Of a stretch of DNA of 64,000 bases, positions 54,767 through 63,061 are shown piece by piece; the stretch's first letter is position 1, and each line of letters starts with the position of its first letter. The stretch comes from Bacillus sp. RO3 (GTDB lineage: Bacteria > Bacillota > Bacilli > Bacillales > Bacillaceae_B). A program made the position numbers and the translations under genes. The notes beneath the pieces are model-generated. The model made no database searches. It was not told where the DNA came from and saw nothing but the letters and a program-made list of their open reading frames with translations. Location: positions 1-64,000 of the forward strand of contig NZ_JAAXCV010000011.1 in the NCBI RefSeq assembly GCF_012911895.1, in the 5' to 3' direction.

Positions 54767-56746
54767 CTACCCTTTAAAGGATTGGTGTCGAACGAATTGG
54801 AAGTCTTCAACCACTGGCTGGGAGGAAACGTTCTTCACCTGTTTAGACTTGGCCTTGATTGGCGTATTGTTCACGAGCACCCCGACCTTTGCCTGCTGGA
54901 TTTCCTTCACGCCTTGAACGATCAACTGCATGGCAATGATGGCAATCATGAAGGCAAAGAGCGGCGCGATCACAATCCAATACTTTCCGGTCATAAGAGA
55001 GTTCTTCGTTGAACTGATGAGACCTGACCATTCAAACGTTCCGGATTTCGGGGGATCCGGAACCAGCCCCCCTGTTATGATCGTCCCCCCCAAGAACAGA
55101 TGAAATAATCCAAGATGAACAAGGATCAGGAGGGTCTGAATGAACTGCTGTCCCCATATAATAAACAGTCTCGGAGCCACATGCGGAAACAGATGGGTCC
55201 ATAATACATGCTTATCGCTTCCTCCAAGGAGCTTCGCAGATAGAACAAAATCCTGCTTGCCTACTAATTTCAGCTCATTACCGATTAAAACGGTTGTCAA
55301 CGGCAGGACGAGGACTGTCAATACGACCGCTTCGAACACAAGGCGTTCAAACATCGAGTGATCCCACCCCAGGACGGGTAATCCCCATAGCACCGGCCTT
55401 AACAGCAGGTACGCAATGAGACTTAACGGAAGGAAGTGAATGGAGTCCACCATACGATCAAGCCAATTCTTCCGGGCTTCTTTCAGGTGAAAATGATAGG
55501 CGACCCCAAGGTAAAATCCTCCTATTACGCGTAAAGAAGCGACAATCAACGCAAAGATGAGTGTATACTTTGCCCCCACAATCAGTTGATCCAGGATGCT
55601 GTAACCGAAGAAATCTGACCCAAGAAGCATTTCTCCAAACGGTTTATGGGGAGGAGCGCTTATGATTCGTCCCTCATCGTTCTTCATAAACTGGATTTGT
55701 TTAATCGGTTCCTCCTTCATGAGAGAATACAGGAAACTGATTGTAATCAATAGAAAGATGGTGCTGAACCCGACAGCAAACTTCCCATTTTTCATATGCT
55801 GCCACCACAGTCTTCTAATGGAAGAAAGCCATCCCCAGATCCTCCATTCATTCCACTTCGGTTTATCTTTTTTGAATTTCGTATGGTCGAAATGGCTCTC
55901 ACGATTAATCCAAAGATAGACACCTTGATACAAAATGAAGAAAGGAGTATAAATCATCATAAGTGAGATGGCGATGACCATCGGCCTGAAATCCTGGATG
56001 ATGTAATACGTGATTCCTCTCATATTGAAGATCGTCTCAATGATAAATAAACTCGACAACATGCCCCAAATGATCAGTTTCCCATGATAGAACAGGCTTG
56101 GGGTGATATTTTTCAGGATGTGAGAAAAAAGGATCCTGCTTTTTGACATTCCCTTACTTTGAGCAAACTCTACATGTGGTTTAAGCATTTCTTCTTCCGT
56201 GATGAAAAGGAGAATACGAAAGAATGAAATCATAGGAATAATGGATAGTGTGATGACAGGAGCAAGAAAGACCTTTTCCTCACCGAATTCGGTAAAATTC
56301 ATTAATTCGAAACCAAAATGCTTAAAAACATAGACTATAAGAAGTTGAAGCATAAAGGCGACCATTAAATCCGGTACCGTTTCAAAGAGGTTCAATGCTT
56401 TCTTTACAGTAGAAGTAATCCAACGAGGTAAAAAAACAGTGAAAGACGTAAAGATAAATGCCATTCCAAGCCCCAGGGCCAATGCTCCGCAGATAATCTG
56501 CAAAGAATAGAGATAAGGCCCCCAAAGCATGTCCAGAAAATCGACGGTGACCCCTTTATATGAATAACTCCAATTCTCCCCATCGATAAATACAAACACA
56601 AACTTAATGAGTCCTTCAAAGAACCCGACAAAATTGTATAGCCCCTTCTCCTTGATGACTTCAGGCGCAATACTCACAGCTAAAATCCCTATTAGGCCGA
56701 GAATATAATAGAAAATGAATCTTAGCGGAAAAACAAGCAACCTCAT
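54767..56746 (-). CDS. Fused dipeptide/oligopeptide-type ABC permease
   Basis: 659 residues from the ATG at 56746 (AAGGGGA seven bases ahead). It is a head-to-tail fusion of two DppB/OppB- and DppC/OppC-like permeases: the first half has the loop EFAQSKGMSKSRILFSHILKN (read in parts, about 203) and the second has LLGGSDKHVLWTHLFPHVAP. About twelve membrane helices; a Lys/Trp-rich linker (KKDKPKWNEW) lies in the middle. No solute-binding protein or ATPase gene is adjacent. Confidence 0.85.
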   Translation of the reverse strand: MRLLVFPLRFIFYYILGLIGILAVSIAPEVIKEKGLYNFVGFFEGLIKFVFVFIDGENWSYSYKGVTVDFLDMLWGPYLYSLQIICGALALGLGMAFIFTSFTVFLPRWITSTVKKALNLFETVPDLMVAFMLQLLIVYVFKHFGFELMNFTEFGEEKVFLAPVITLSIIPMISFFRILLFITEEEMLKPHVEFAQSKGMSKSRILFSHILKNITPSLFYHGKLIIWGMLSSLFIIETIFNMRGITYYIIQDFRPMVIAISLMMIYTPFFILYQGVYLWINRESHFDHTKFKKDKPKWNEWRIWGWLSSIRRLWWQHMKNGKFAVGFSTIFLLITISFLYSLMKEEPIKQIQFMKNDEGRIISAPPHKPFGEMLLGSDFFGYSILDQLIVGAKYTLIFALIVASLRVIGGFYLGVAYHFHLKEARKNWLDRMVDSIHFLPLSLIAYLLLRPVLWGLPVLGWDHSMFERLVFEAVVLTVLVLPLTTVLIGNELKLVGKQDFVLSAKLLGGSDKHVLWTHLFPHVAPRLFIIWGQQFIQTLLILVHLGLFHLFLGGTIITGGLVPDPPKSGTFEWSGLISSTKNSLMTGKYWIVIAPLFAFMIAIIAMQLIVQGVKEIQQAKVGVLVNNTPIKAKSKQVKNVSSQPVVEDFQFVRHQSFKG

Positions 56747-56840
56747 ATCCTGATCCCCTTTTTCTCTTTTCCCCAAGTGTAATGGAAATGTTAAATTTTT
56801 TCAATTTTTCTTTTATTCTTACAGCGCGCCGTCTACACAT

Positions 56841-56872
56841 AAAAAAGTGACTCCATCCCTCCAGAGTCACTT
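56841..56872 (-). terminator. Terminator of the EAL gene
   Basis: Minus strand AGTGACTC / GAGTCACT hairpin followed by six T's. Confidence 0.83.
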
Positions 56873-56876
56873 CTGA

Positions 56877-57587
56877 TCAAGCTAATAGTCGACTGGGTTT
56901 TCCTAAGTAAAAGCCCTGCCCAATGGTAATGCCAATTTCTTCTGCCACCTTCATATCCTGTTGGGTTTCAATCCCTTCCAACACAATCAGCGTATCCTTG
57001 CCGTAGAATTGATTAAAAAAGGCGAGGAATCGCTGTTTCTTTTCATCTTGGGCCAGGTTCATGGCAAAATAGCGATCCAGTTTAATGATTTCAGGTTCAT
57101 ATTCAATGGATTTCTTGATGGAGGATGTCCCTTGCCCAAAGTCATCAATCGCATACCAAACACCAAATTGCTTCAGTTCCTTCAAAGACTCTTTTAATAA
57201 TGGGTTCTGCCAAAGCTCTTCCGCACTCGATTCATTGATTTCCAGTACAAGGCGCCCCTTTATCTCAGGATGCTTCTTCATGAGGTTATAAAAATAAGTA
57301 TGAAAGTTTGGGTGCAGGATTGTCGTGATATAAATATTCAGAAATAATTTACACTCTTTCAGTCCATTTTCTGCAAAGGTTTCAAGGGCTTTTGAAATGG
57401 ATAAAGTATCAAGCTTATACAAAATGTTCGCTTTCATGGCAGATTGAAACACAGACTCAGGATTTTCGTTAAACTTGTTCCTCAACAGGCCCTCATAAGC
57501 ATAGAGGGTTTGATGCCCATTCATTTCGAACAAAGGCTGAAAATCGTGATAAATAAAGTCGTTTTGAAAAATTGTAAAAATATTCAT
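56877..57587 (-). CDS. EAL domain c-di-GMP phosphodiesterase-like protein
   Basis: 236 residues, an EAL domain alone. The name motif is EGLLR (Glu32), and other catalytic positions are filled: Asn84 (LNIYI), Glu116 and Glu119 (EINES), Asp148-Asp149 (DDFGQGTSS), Lys169 (IKLD), Glu204 (EGIE) and Gln224 (GQGFYLGKP). So hydrolysis of c-di-GMP is plausible although the A in EAL is G. No sensor or GGDEF domain. The leader carries a probable c-di-GMP-II aptamer. Confidence 0.9.
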   Translation of the reverse strand: MNIFTIFQNDFIYHDFQPLFEMNGHQTLYAYEGLLRNKFNENPESVFQSAMKANILYKLDTLSISKALETFAENGLKECKLFLNIYITTILHPNFHTYFYNLMKKHPEIKGRLVLEINESSAEELWQNPLLKESLKELKQFGVWYAIDDFGQGTSSIKKSIEYEPEIIKLDRYFAMNLAQDEKKQRFLAFFNQFYGKDTLIVLEGIETQQDMKVAEEIGITIGQGFYLGKPSRLLA

Positions 57588-57609
57588 AGGACCCCTATAC
57601 TCTCTCTAA

Positions 57610-57745
57610 AGTTTATAAAAAAAACCACACAAAAACGTATTCCTACGTTCGTATGTGGTCGGTTGCGCTACTAGCTCCCCTAAATGTAAGCGCCCATCTA
57701 TCATTTAGGTTCAAAGCTCCCATTCGAATTGTCAGTAGATCATTT
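57610..57745 (-). promoter_or_regulatory. Probable cyclic di-GMP-II riboswitch with terminator
   Basis: On the minus strand the leader contains GGGCGCTT followed later by TAGTAGCGCAACCGACC (57657-57673). The Clostridium acetobutylicum class II aptamer has, from memory, the same elements GGGCACTT ... TAGTAGTGCAACCGACC. The GCGCU and AGCGC runs can form the pseudoknot, and CCTAAATG / CATTTAGG forms a helix between. An ACCACA / TGTGTGGT terminator with eight T's (57620-57660) begins at the aptamer's 3' edge. A -10-like TATAAGATAAAAT is at 57742-57754. Confidence 0.75.
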
Positions 57746-57825
57746 TATCTTATAAGAAAAATATACCACAAACATAGGTCTTATGGGGGGTGTTTTTCTG
57801 TAACTATTTGAAAATTCCCAAAAAA

Positions 57826-58410
57826 TCATCTTGATACGTAAGGATTGTCTTTTACCCAGAACCTCCATGGATAGTCCTTCGCTTCTCCTGTATTGTCAAT
57901 TCCTATTCGTTTTCCTTTCAAGATATGCGAGGGTTTGTATCCTTGTGAAATCATCAGAGGAGGAGTCAAAAATGTACCCCCGTAATCCTCCATTGTAATG
58001 CCCAAAGCTTTCGTCAGTTTTCCTGGTCCGTTCGTCCAATTTTTCTTCACATGTCCCGGTCTCCTTCTTTCCATTAGCTTCAAGCCGTCAAGGGGCTCAA
58101 CCGCCCGAATCAGAACCGCTTCCGGCTTCTCCCTTTCACCACTCACTACATTGACCAGGCAGTGAGTATGCATGACATATGTATAAATTCTGCCCGCGTC
58201 ATGAAACATAACTTCCGTCCGCTTCGTACGGCGATTTCCATAGCTGTGGGCTGCCCGGTCCCCAGGCCCCAAATAGGCTTCCGTTTCCACAATATAGCCT
58301 GAAGCTGTTCCCTCAACAGTCTCTTTCGTCAACACACACCCCAGCAGAGACTTTGCCAGGTCCAAGGTCGGCTGTTGAAAAAAGGAAGCAGGCATAGGAT
58401 CCATCTTCAT
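57826..58410 (-). CDS. 3-methyladenine DNA glycosylase (AAG/MPG family)
   Basis: 194 residues from the ATG at 58410. AAG-family signatures: LAKSLLGCVL, IVETEAYLGPGDRAAHS (catalytic Glu), GRIYTYVMHTHCLVNVV, VLIRAVEPL and NGPGKLTKALGI. It excises alkylated purines in base excision repair; B. subtilis has a similar YxlJ. Confidence 0.93.
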   Translation of the reverse strand: MKMDPMPASFFQQPTLDLAKSLLGCVLTKETVEGTASGYIVETEAYLGPGDRAAHSYGNRRTKRTEVMFHDAGRIYTYVMHTHCLVNVVSGEREKPEAVLIRAVEPLDGLKLMERRRPGHVKKNWTNGPGKLTKALGITMEDYGGTFLTPPLMISQGYKPSHILKGKRIGIDNTGEAKDYPWRFWVKDNPYVSR

Positions 58411-58684
58411 GGTCTTCACACCCTTCTATCCTGTAATGATCACGATATATATGGTATACCCTATTTCCCCAGAGGTTAAATGTACCCTGATTCTTTGAAG
58501 GATCCCAAGCACAACGTTGCAGCCTTCTCCCTTGCCCTTGCATGATCATTCGCCATTTGGCCATGTCCAAAAAAACCTTTTATTAACATAAACATAACAG
58601 GATAATGACCACCCCTTAAGTCCATATTAAAACTGTTCAATGCCCCTCGTTTCATGGCAATTACTAATAATGGAGGATACCCCA

Positions 58685-59452
58685 ATGAGAAAACGACTTT
58701 TATCAATAACAGTCTGCGCCGTCATCCCTTTTATGTTGATGACTGCCTGTAACAATAACGATACCAATGATAACCTGATGGATACCCAAAACGTAAATTA
58801 CGACCCTGTAACTTACGATAACAACGGAAGGGATGGCATGTTCGGGGGATACGAAAGGGAAGGAAACCGAACAGTCCTTCACCGTTTCATTGCTCCTATT
58901 GATCCAAATGGAGATTTACGAGAATTCACCCATTTAGATCCAGGTGAGGAGTTTACGCCAAATACTGGAGAAGCCAGAGAAAATCAACCGGCACAGGAAC
59001 CTGGTGCGAATCAACCTGAACCTCCGACGAATCAACAACCAAAACAGGATACTCAAGCTTCAGATGCAAGCGGTCTTGTGAAGCAGGTAGTCGATTTAAC
59101 CAACCAGGAGCGCAAGAAAAATGGACTCAATGCGTTAAAGCTTGATGGAGAGCTGGCGAATGTCGCTGAAATGAAATCGGAGGATATGAAGGAGAATGAC
59201 TATTTCTCCCATACTTCTCCAACGTATGGATCACCATTTGAAATGATGGAGAACTTCGGGGTGGATTATTCCACAGCAGCCGAAAACATTGCCGTAGGGC
59301 AAAAAACACCTGAATCAGTCGTCAATGCCTGGATGAACAGCCCAGGACACCGTAAAAATATTCTAAACAAACAAGTGACCCACATTGGAGTGGGGACAGC
59401 GAAGGATGGCAGCCAAGGGATTTATTGGACGCAGATGTTTATTGCCAAATAA
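58685..59452 (+). CDS. CAP domain lipoprotein (YkwD-like)
   Basis: 255 residues from the ATG at 58685 (GGAGG eight bases ahead); the open frame begins 15 codons earlier without a ribosome site. Lipoprotein signal with lipobox LMTAC, a Pro/Gln/Glu-rich linker (about 95-135), then a CAP domain (YFSHTSPTYGSPFEMM, AAENIAVGQ, NAWMNSPGHRKNIL). The domain is very similar to that of the LysM-CAP protein at 41.7 kb. Function of bacterial CAP proteins is unknown. Confidence 0.9.
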   Translation: MRKRLLSITVCAVIPFMLMTACNNNDTNDNLMDTQNVNYDPVTYDNNGRDGMFGGYEREGNRTVLHRFIAPIDPNGDLREFTHLDPGEEFTPNTGEARENQPAQEPGANQPEPPTNQQPKQDTQASDASGLVKQVVDLTNQERKKNGLNALKLDGELANVAEMKSEDMKENDYFSHTSPTYGSPFEMMENFGVDYSTAAENIAVGQKTPESVVNAWMNSPGHRKNILNKQVTHIGVGTAKDGSQGIYWTQMFIAK

Positions 59453-59455
59453 AAG

Positions 59456-59488
59456 ACGAGACCGGTCATTCCTTGACCGGTCTCTTTT
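59456..59488 (+). terminator. Terminator of the CAP lipoprotein gene
   Basis: GAGACCGGTCA / TGACCGGTCTC hairpin followed by TTTTC. Confidence 0.87.
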
Positions 59489-59695
59489 CATTCAAAAAAT
59501 CACCCTTGCCTCATACTCCGACTTCAACAAGAGGTAGAACGACTATTCGACCACTTCATCTTTCCCAAAGCTTCCCAAACATGACTCAGCCTTTGGTCTG
59601 ATTCAAAAATAATCCCATGGCTCATTGTGATGATTCGGCAACTGCATTAAAATAAATGTATAAATTGGAAAAAAAACCAAAACGGGGGATTCGAA

Positions 59696-60559
59696 ATGAA
59701 AAATGCTTTTGCTGTGATCATTGCACTTCTGGCATTGGGAACACTATATGTTATCCTGAACGACAACACCTCCTTATTTGCAAAAGAAAGCCAATCAGGT
59801 GAACGGATCGAGTTAACGAAAGAAATCAATCACATCAACCTCAACATGGAAAGCAGCGACACAGAAGTCATTCCGACTGATCAAAATGAAGTAAAGGTCG
59901 AGATGAAAGGAAAAGGAACACTGACATTAATGGAAAAAGGTGACACGATCGAAGTGGCTGTCAAGCACAAATGGTATGAATGGGTAGGCTTCAATCGTAA
60001 ATCCAATGTGACCATATACATCCCTAGAAAATATGATCAGAGCATGGAAGTGAAGATCGGTTCAGGGAACTTCCTTTTTAGTGGAGAATCTGAAACGGAC
60101 CGCATCAACCTTGATAGATTAACCCTGAAGATGGGATCTGGGAACATCACTCTTGAAAACCTTGAAACGAATGTATTTGAGCATGATGGTTCTTCTGGAG
60201 ACTTAACTGTCAAAGCTCTCTCTACTAAAGAAGGAAGTGTGAACATCAGCTCTGGTGATGTAGAATTATTTAACTATGAAGGACCCTTGGAAGGTGATGT
60301 TTCCTCTGGAGAGTTAACGGTGGAGATGACGGCGTTAAGAGGGAATCTGAACTTTGATGTAAGCTCAGGCGGAGTTAATCTGAATCTTCCAGACGATGCA
60401 AGCTTCAAACTAATAGGGAAAGCAAGCAGTGGAGACATATCCTGTAATCTTCCGTTAATGAATCAGAAAGTGGATGATGGTGACTTATCAGGTGTAGCAG
60501 GGTCTGGTCAATACACGATTGATGTTTCTGTTTCCAGCGGGAATGTGGATATTTATTAA
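59696..60559 (+). CDS. DUF4097 beta-strand repeat protein (YvlB-like)
   Basis: 287 residues: one N-terminal membrane helix or signal (NAFAVIIALLALGTLYVIL), then a beta-helix-like series of short Ser-Gly-containing repeats (KIGSGNFLF, KMGSGNITL, DGSSGDLTV, NISSGDVEL, DVSSGELTV, DVSSGGVNL, KASSGDISC). DUF4097 proteins such as YvlB often accompany membrane stress regulators; function unknown. Monocistronic. Confidence 0.87.
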   Translation: MKNAFAVIIALLALGTLYVILNDNTSLFAKESQSGERIELTKEINHINLNMESSDTEVIPTDQNEVKVEMKGKGTLTLMEKGDTIEVAVKHKWYEWVGFNRKSNVTIYIPRKYDQSMEVKIGSGNFLFSGESETDRINLDRLTLKMGSGNITLENLETNVFEHDGSSGDLTVKALSTKEGSVNISSGDVELFNYEGPLEGDVSSGELTVEMTALRGNLNFDVSSGGVNLNLPDDASFKLIGKASSGDISCNLPLMNQKVDDGDLSGVAGSGQYTIDVSVSSGNVDIY

Positions 60560-60562
60560 AGG

Positions 60563-60598
60563 AAAGAGTATCAGGAATCTTCCTGACACTCTTTTTTT
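60563..60598 (+). terminator. Terminator of the DUF4097 gene
   Basis: AAAGAGTATCAGGA / TCCTGACACTCTTT hairpin (one mismatch) followed by seven T's. Confidence 0.85.
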
Positions 60599-62792
60599 AC
60601 TTATGGTGAGCACCCTTGACTTCTGCCCCCAACTCCTCACCAAGCGCTACAATGGATTGGTTGATCTTCCACACATAATAGAGATGGTGAATGAGGTCGA
60701 TCTGGGACTTCAGTCTGCTCGGGGCCAGGGTTTCGATCTTCTCTCTTTCCTCACTTAAGTTCCAGAGAACACGGGTGCTTTCTTTTTCTTTAAGAAGATG
60801 ACGGAGTGTTTCAATATTAGAAGTGATCTTTTCTTCCATTTGTTGAAATACGGGATTCAGATCATCGGATAACGTTGCAGGTACCTTCCGATGAGAAGAA
60901 GCAAGCAGGTGCTTGGCGTAATAATTGATGGCTGTCGCCACAGTGATCCAACGGCCAATTCCCGACCTGGTCACAACTGAAGGCCTCTGGAGTAGGGATT
61001 GAGCCTCATCCTTGATCACCTGGAGCTTCTGATCCAAATTGAAGGCCTGATCGGTTAACGATCTGTCTTCCTTGACCATAAAGAGATCCATATAGGAAGA
61101 TACATATCCGCTTAGATCAATGAGGAATTCATCCAAAGCATCTGCAACTTTATCCTTCGTCTTCTTCGGAAACACAAATGCCGAGACAGTCAGGGCAATA
61201 GCGGCACCGGCGATCGTATCAATGACCCTGGCACCCATCAACTGTACGCTGATCCCTCCCAGCAGCAGATCGTACATAAATGCAATGAGCATCGTGATGA
61301 ATAAGCTCATGAGCGTGTAAGATACTGTGAAGAAATAAAAGGCAAGAAACAGGACGACAAATAACAGAAATACCTCAAGCTCTGAATTTCCCGATACAAG
61401 CTTTGCAGCTCCGAACCCAAGTATGGCCCCGATCACAGTCCCAATGGATCGTTGAAAGGCCTTCACATATGTTCTTCCCACTGACTCTGTACCAATTTGA
61501 ACGATGAAGGTGGTCAACAAGACCCAATAAGGCTGTGCAGGAGCAATCAACTCCCCGACTATGATGGCAAGCGTACCGGCTACAAGCGCCTGAATCGCCT
61601 TACGTGTTGAGGGCTTTAAGCTTCTGTTCCCCTCATCGGGCTTAACCTCATTTTCTTCCACTTCGGGTTCGGCCTTCTTCTCTGTCTCCGTCAACATGGT
61701 TTCCTGGGCCTTCAGGGACCCATGAATGGTAATCGCCGCCTCCAGCACATGATTCGCAATGGATTCGATGCGTCTTATAAGATACACCCATCCTTCTGGC
61801 TTTTCTTCTTGATTCAACATCTCTGATAAAAGAAGGCGCAGTGCCTGAATCGCTGTTTCCGCTTCTTCAAGGGAACCGGGATCATAATCCTGTGCCAACA
61901 CCTCGGCATCCCTGAGGGAACGGATAACCCATACCAACAATCGACGGAGCTCCGTCACCTCCAGGGCTTCCAATTCCTTCAGCCGCTTCAATGAGTCCGT
62001 CAATGTCTGAATCAGCATTTCCGTATCAAATACATACAGGCGCAATTGAGATGGGTCAATGCCTGGCCATAGCTTCTTCAGATCCTCCTCATTGATATCC
62101 CCAGCCACGATCCTTGCGTACTCATTCAGCCTTCGGACATTCCGTTCCAGCAGCTTTCTCCGTTTATCGCTTTCATCCGGATCCTCAATCATCTTCATCA
62201 AAATTGTGAACGTCAAATTGGATTGAATATGAAAGGAACGCATACTCCTCCTCAGCATATGGACTGAGCCTTTAAAGATGATAAAGTTATAAAGATAGGC
62301 ATACACCACCCCGGTGGCGATCCCGATATAAAACCAATGGAGGTGAGAAGCATCCAGCTGTAAAATTGACGAGATATAAATGGACAAAAAACCCGCCATC
62401 CCCATGGAAAAGTATCTGATGGCAAACCTTGAGAAGAAGAACGCACTAAAGATGGCTCCAAGCATAAGACTGTTCACCAGGAGACTGTAGTGGGCAAAGG
62501 CAGAACCCATCGTGATCCCGGCCGCTACAGACACCCCGATCAACGGAGTCGTGACCTTCTTTTTCCCCGTTGTATCATCCATTACTACAAAGATCCCAAG
62601 CATGCCGACCATTCCGGACACAATCGCCGGGGTAACCGCAGGTTGATTGAACATTTTCAATAGAAATAACATGGTAAATACAGCGGAAATCAAACTGATC
62701 GTCGCTTTACCTGCCTGCTGAAACCTTTTACGCCCCGGGTCCGAAGCCAGGAACCGCCCAAGCCATACATACTGTCTATGTAATTGTTTCAT
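60597..62792 (-). CDS. FUSC family membrane protein (aromatic-acid-exporter-like)
   Basis: 731 residues arranged as two repeats: membrane helices (about 25-165), a cytoplasmic helical part (about 175-380), a second membrane block (about 395-540, with WVLLTTFIVQIGTESVGRTYVKAFQRSIGTVIGA read in parts) and a C-terminal cytoplasmic part. It belongs with FUSC/YhfK/AaeB-type efflux proteins. Substrate unknown. Weak ribosome site. Confidence 0.86.
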   Translation of the reverse strand: MKQLHRQYVWLGRFLASDPGRKRFQQAGKATISLISAVFTMLFLLKMFNQPAVTPAIVSGMVGMLGIFVVMDDTTGKKKVTTPLIGVSVAAGITMGSAFAHYSLLVNSLMLGAIFSAFFFSRFAIRYFSMGMAGFLSIYISSILQLDASHLHWFYIGIATGVVYAYLYNFIIFKGSVHMLRRSMRSFHIQSNLTFTILMKMIEDPDESDKRRKLLERNVRRLNEYARIVAGDINEEDLKKLWPGIDPSQLRLYVFDTEMLIQTLTDSLKRLKELEALEVTELRRLLVWVIRSLRDAEVLAQDYDPGSLEEAETAIQALRLLLSEMLNQEEKPEGWVYLIRRIESIANHVLEAAITIHGSLKAQETMLTETEKKAEPEVEENEVKPDEGNRSLKPSTRKAIQALVAGTLAIIVGELIAPAQPYWVLLTTFIVQIGTESVGRTYVKAFQRSIGTVIGAILGFGAAKLVSGNSELEVFLLFVVLFLAFYFFTVSYTLMSLFITMLIAFMYDLLLGGISVQLMGARVIDTIAGAAIALTVSAFVFPKKTKDKVADALDEFLIDLSGYVSSYMDLFMVKEDRSLTDQAFNLDQKLQVIKDEAQSLLQRPSVVTRSGIGRWITVATAINYYAKHLLASSHRKVPATLSDDLNPVFQQMEEKITSNIETLRHLLKEKESTRVLWNLSEEREKIETLAPSRLKSQIDLIHHLYYVWKINQSIVALGEELGAEVKGAHHK

Positions 62793-62852
62793 TTATCATC
62801 ATACCCTTACTTTTACACCGTTTTTCATTCTCTCTTATCGTACCCGTTCCAA

Positions 62853-62938
62853 TAAAAAAGTAACCTGGACTGCAGGAGCAGCAGGTTACTCTGATTTACC
62901 GGTGCACGTAGAGGACATCATCTGTTTGTTTGATTATA
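62853..62938 (-). ncRNA. Candidate small RNA (promoter plus terminator)
   Basis: Minus strand TTTACC (62956-62961), 17-bp spacer and TATAAT (62933-62938), then about 70 nt to a hairpin AGTAACCT / AGGTTACT with six T's (62853-62890). The unit lies between the glmS terminator and the FUSC gene, on the same strand as both. An 11-codon ORF inside has no ribosome site. No family recognised. Confidence 0.45.
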
Positions 62939-63010
62939 AGGGTTTTAGAAGGTTGGGTAAAGGAAAATGCTTTCGGTTCCCCCCTATATCAACTAAATGG
63001 AGCCAGAATG

Positions 63011-63046
63011 AGAAAAAAGACCGGTGCCATAGCGGCTAACCGGTCT
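63011..63046 (-). terminator. Terminator of glmS
   Basis: Minus strand AGACCGGT / ACCGGTCT hairpin followed by six T's. Confidence 0.85.
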
Positions 63047-63061
63047 TCATCTATCCAATCC

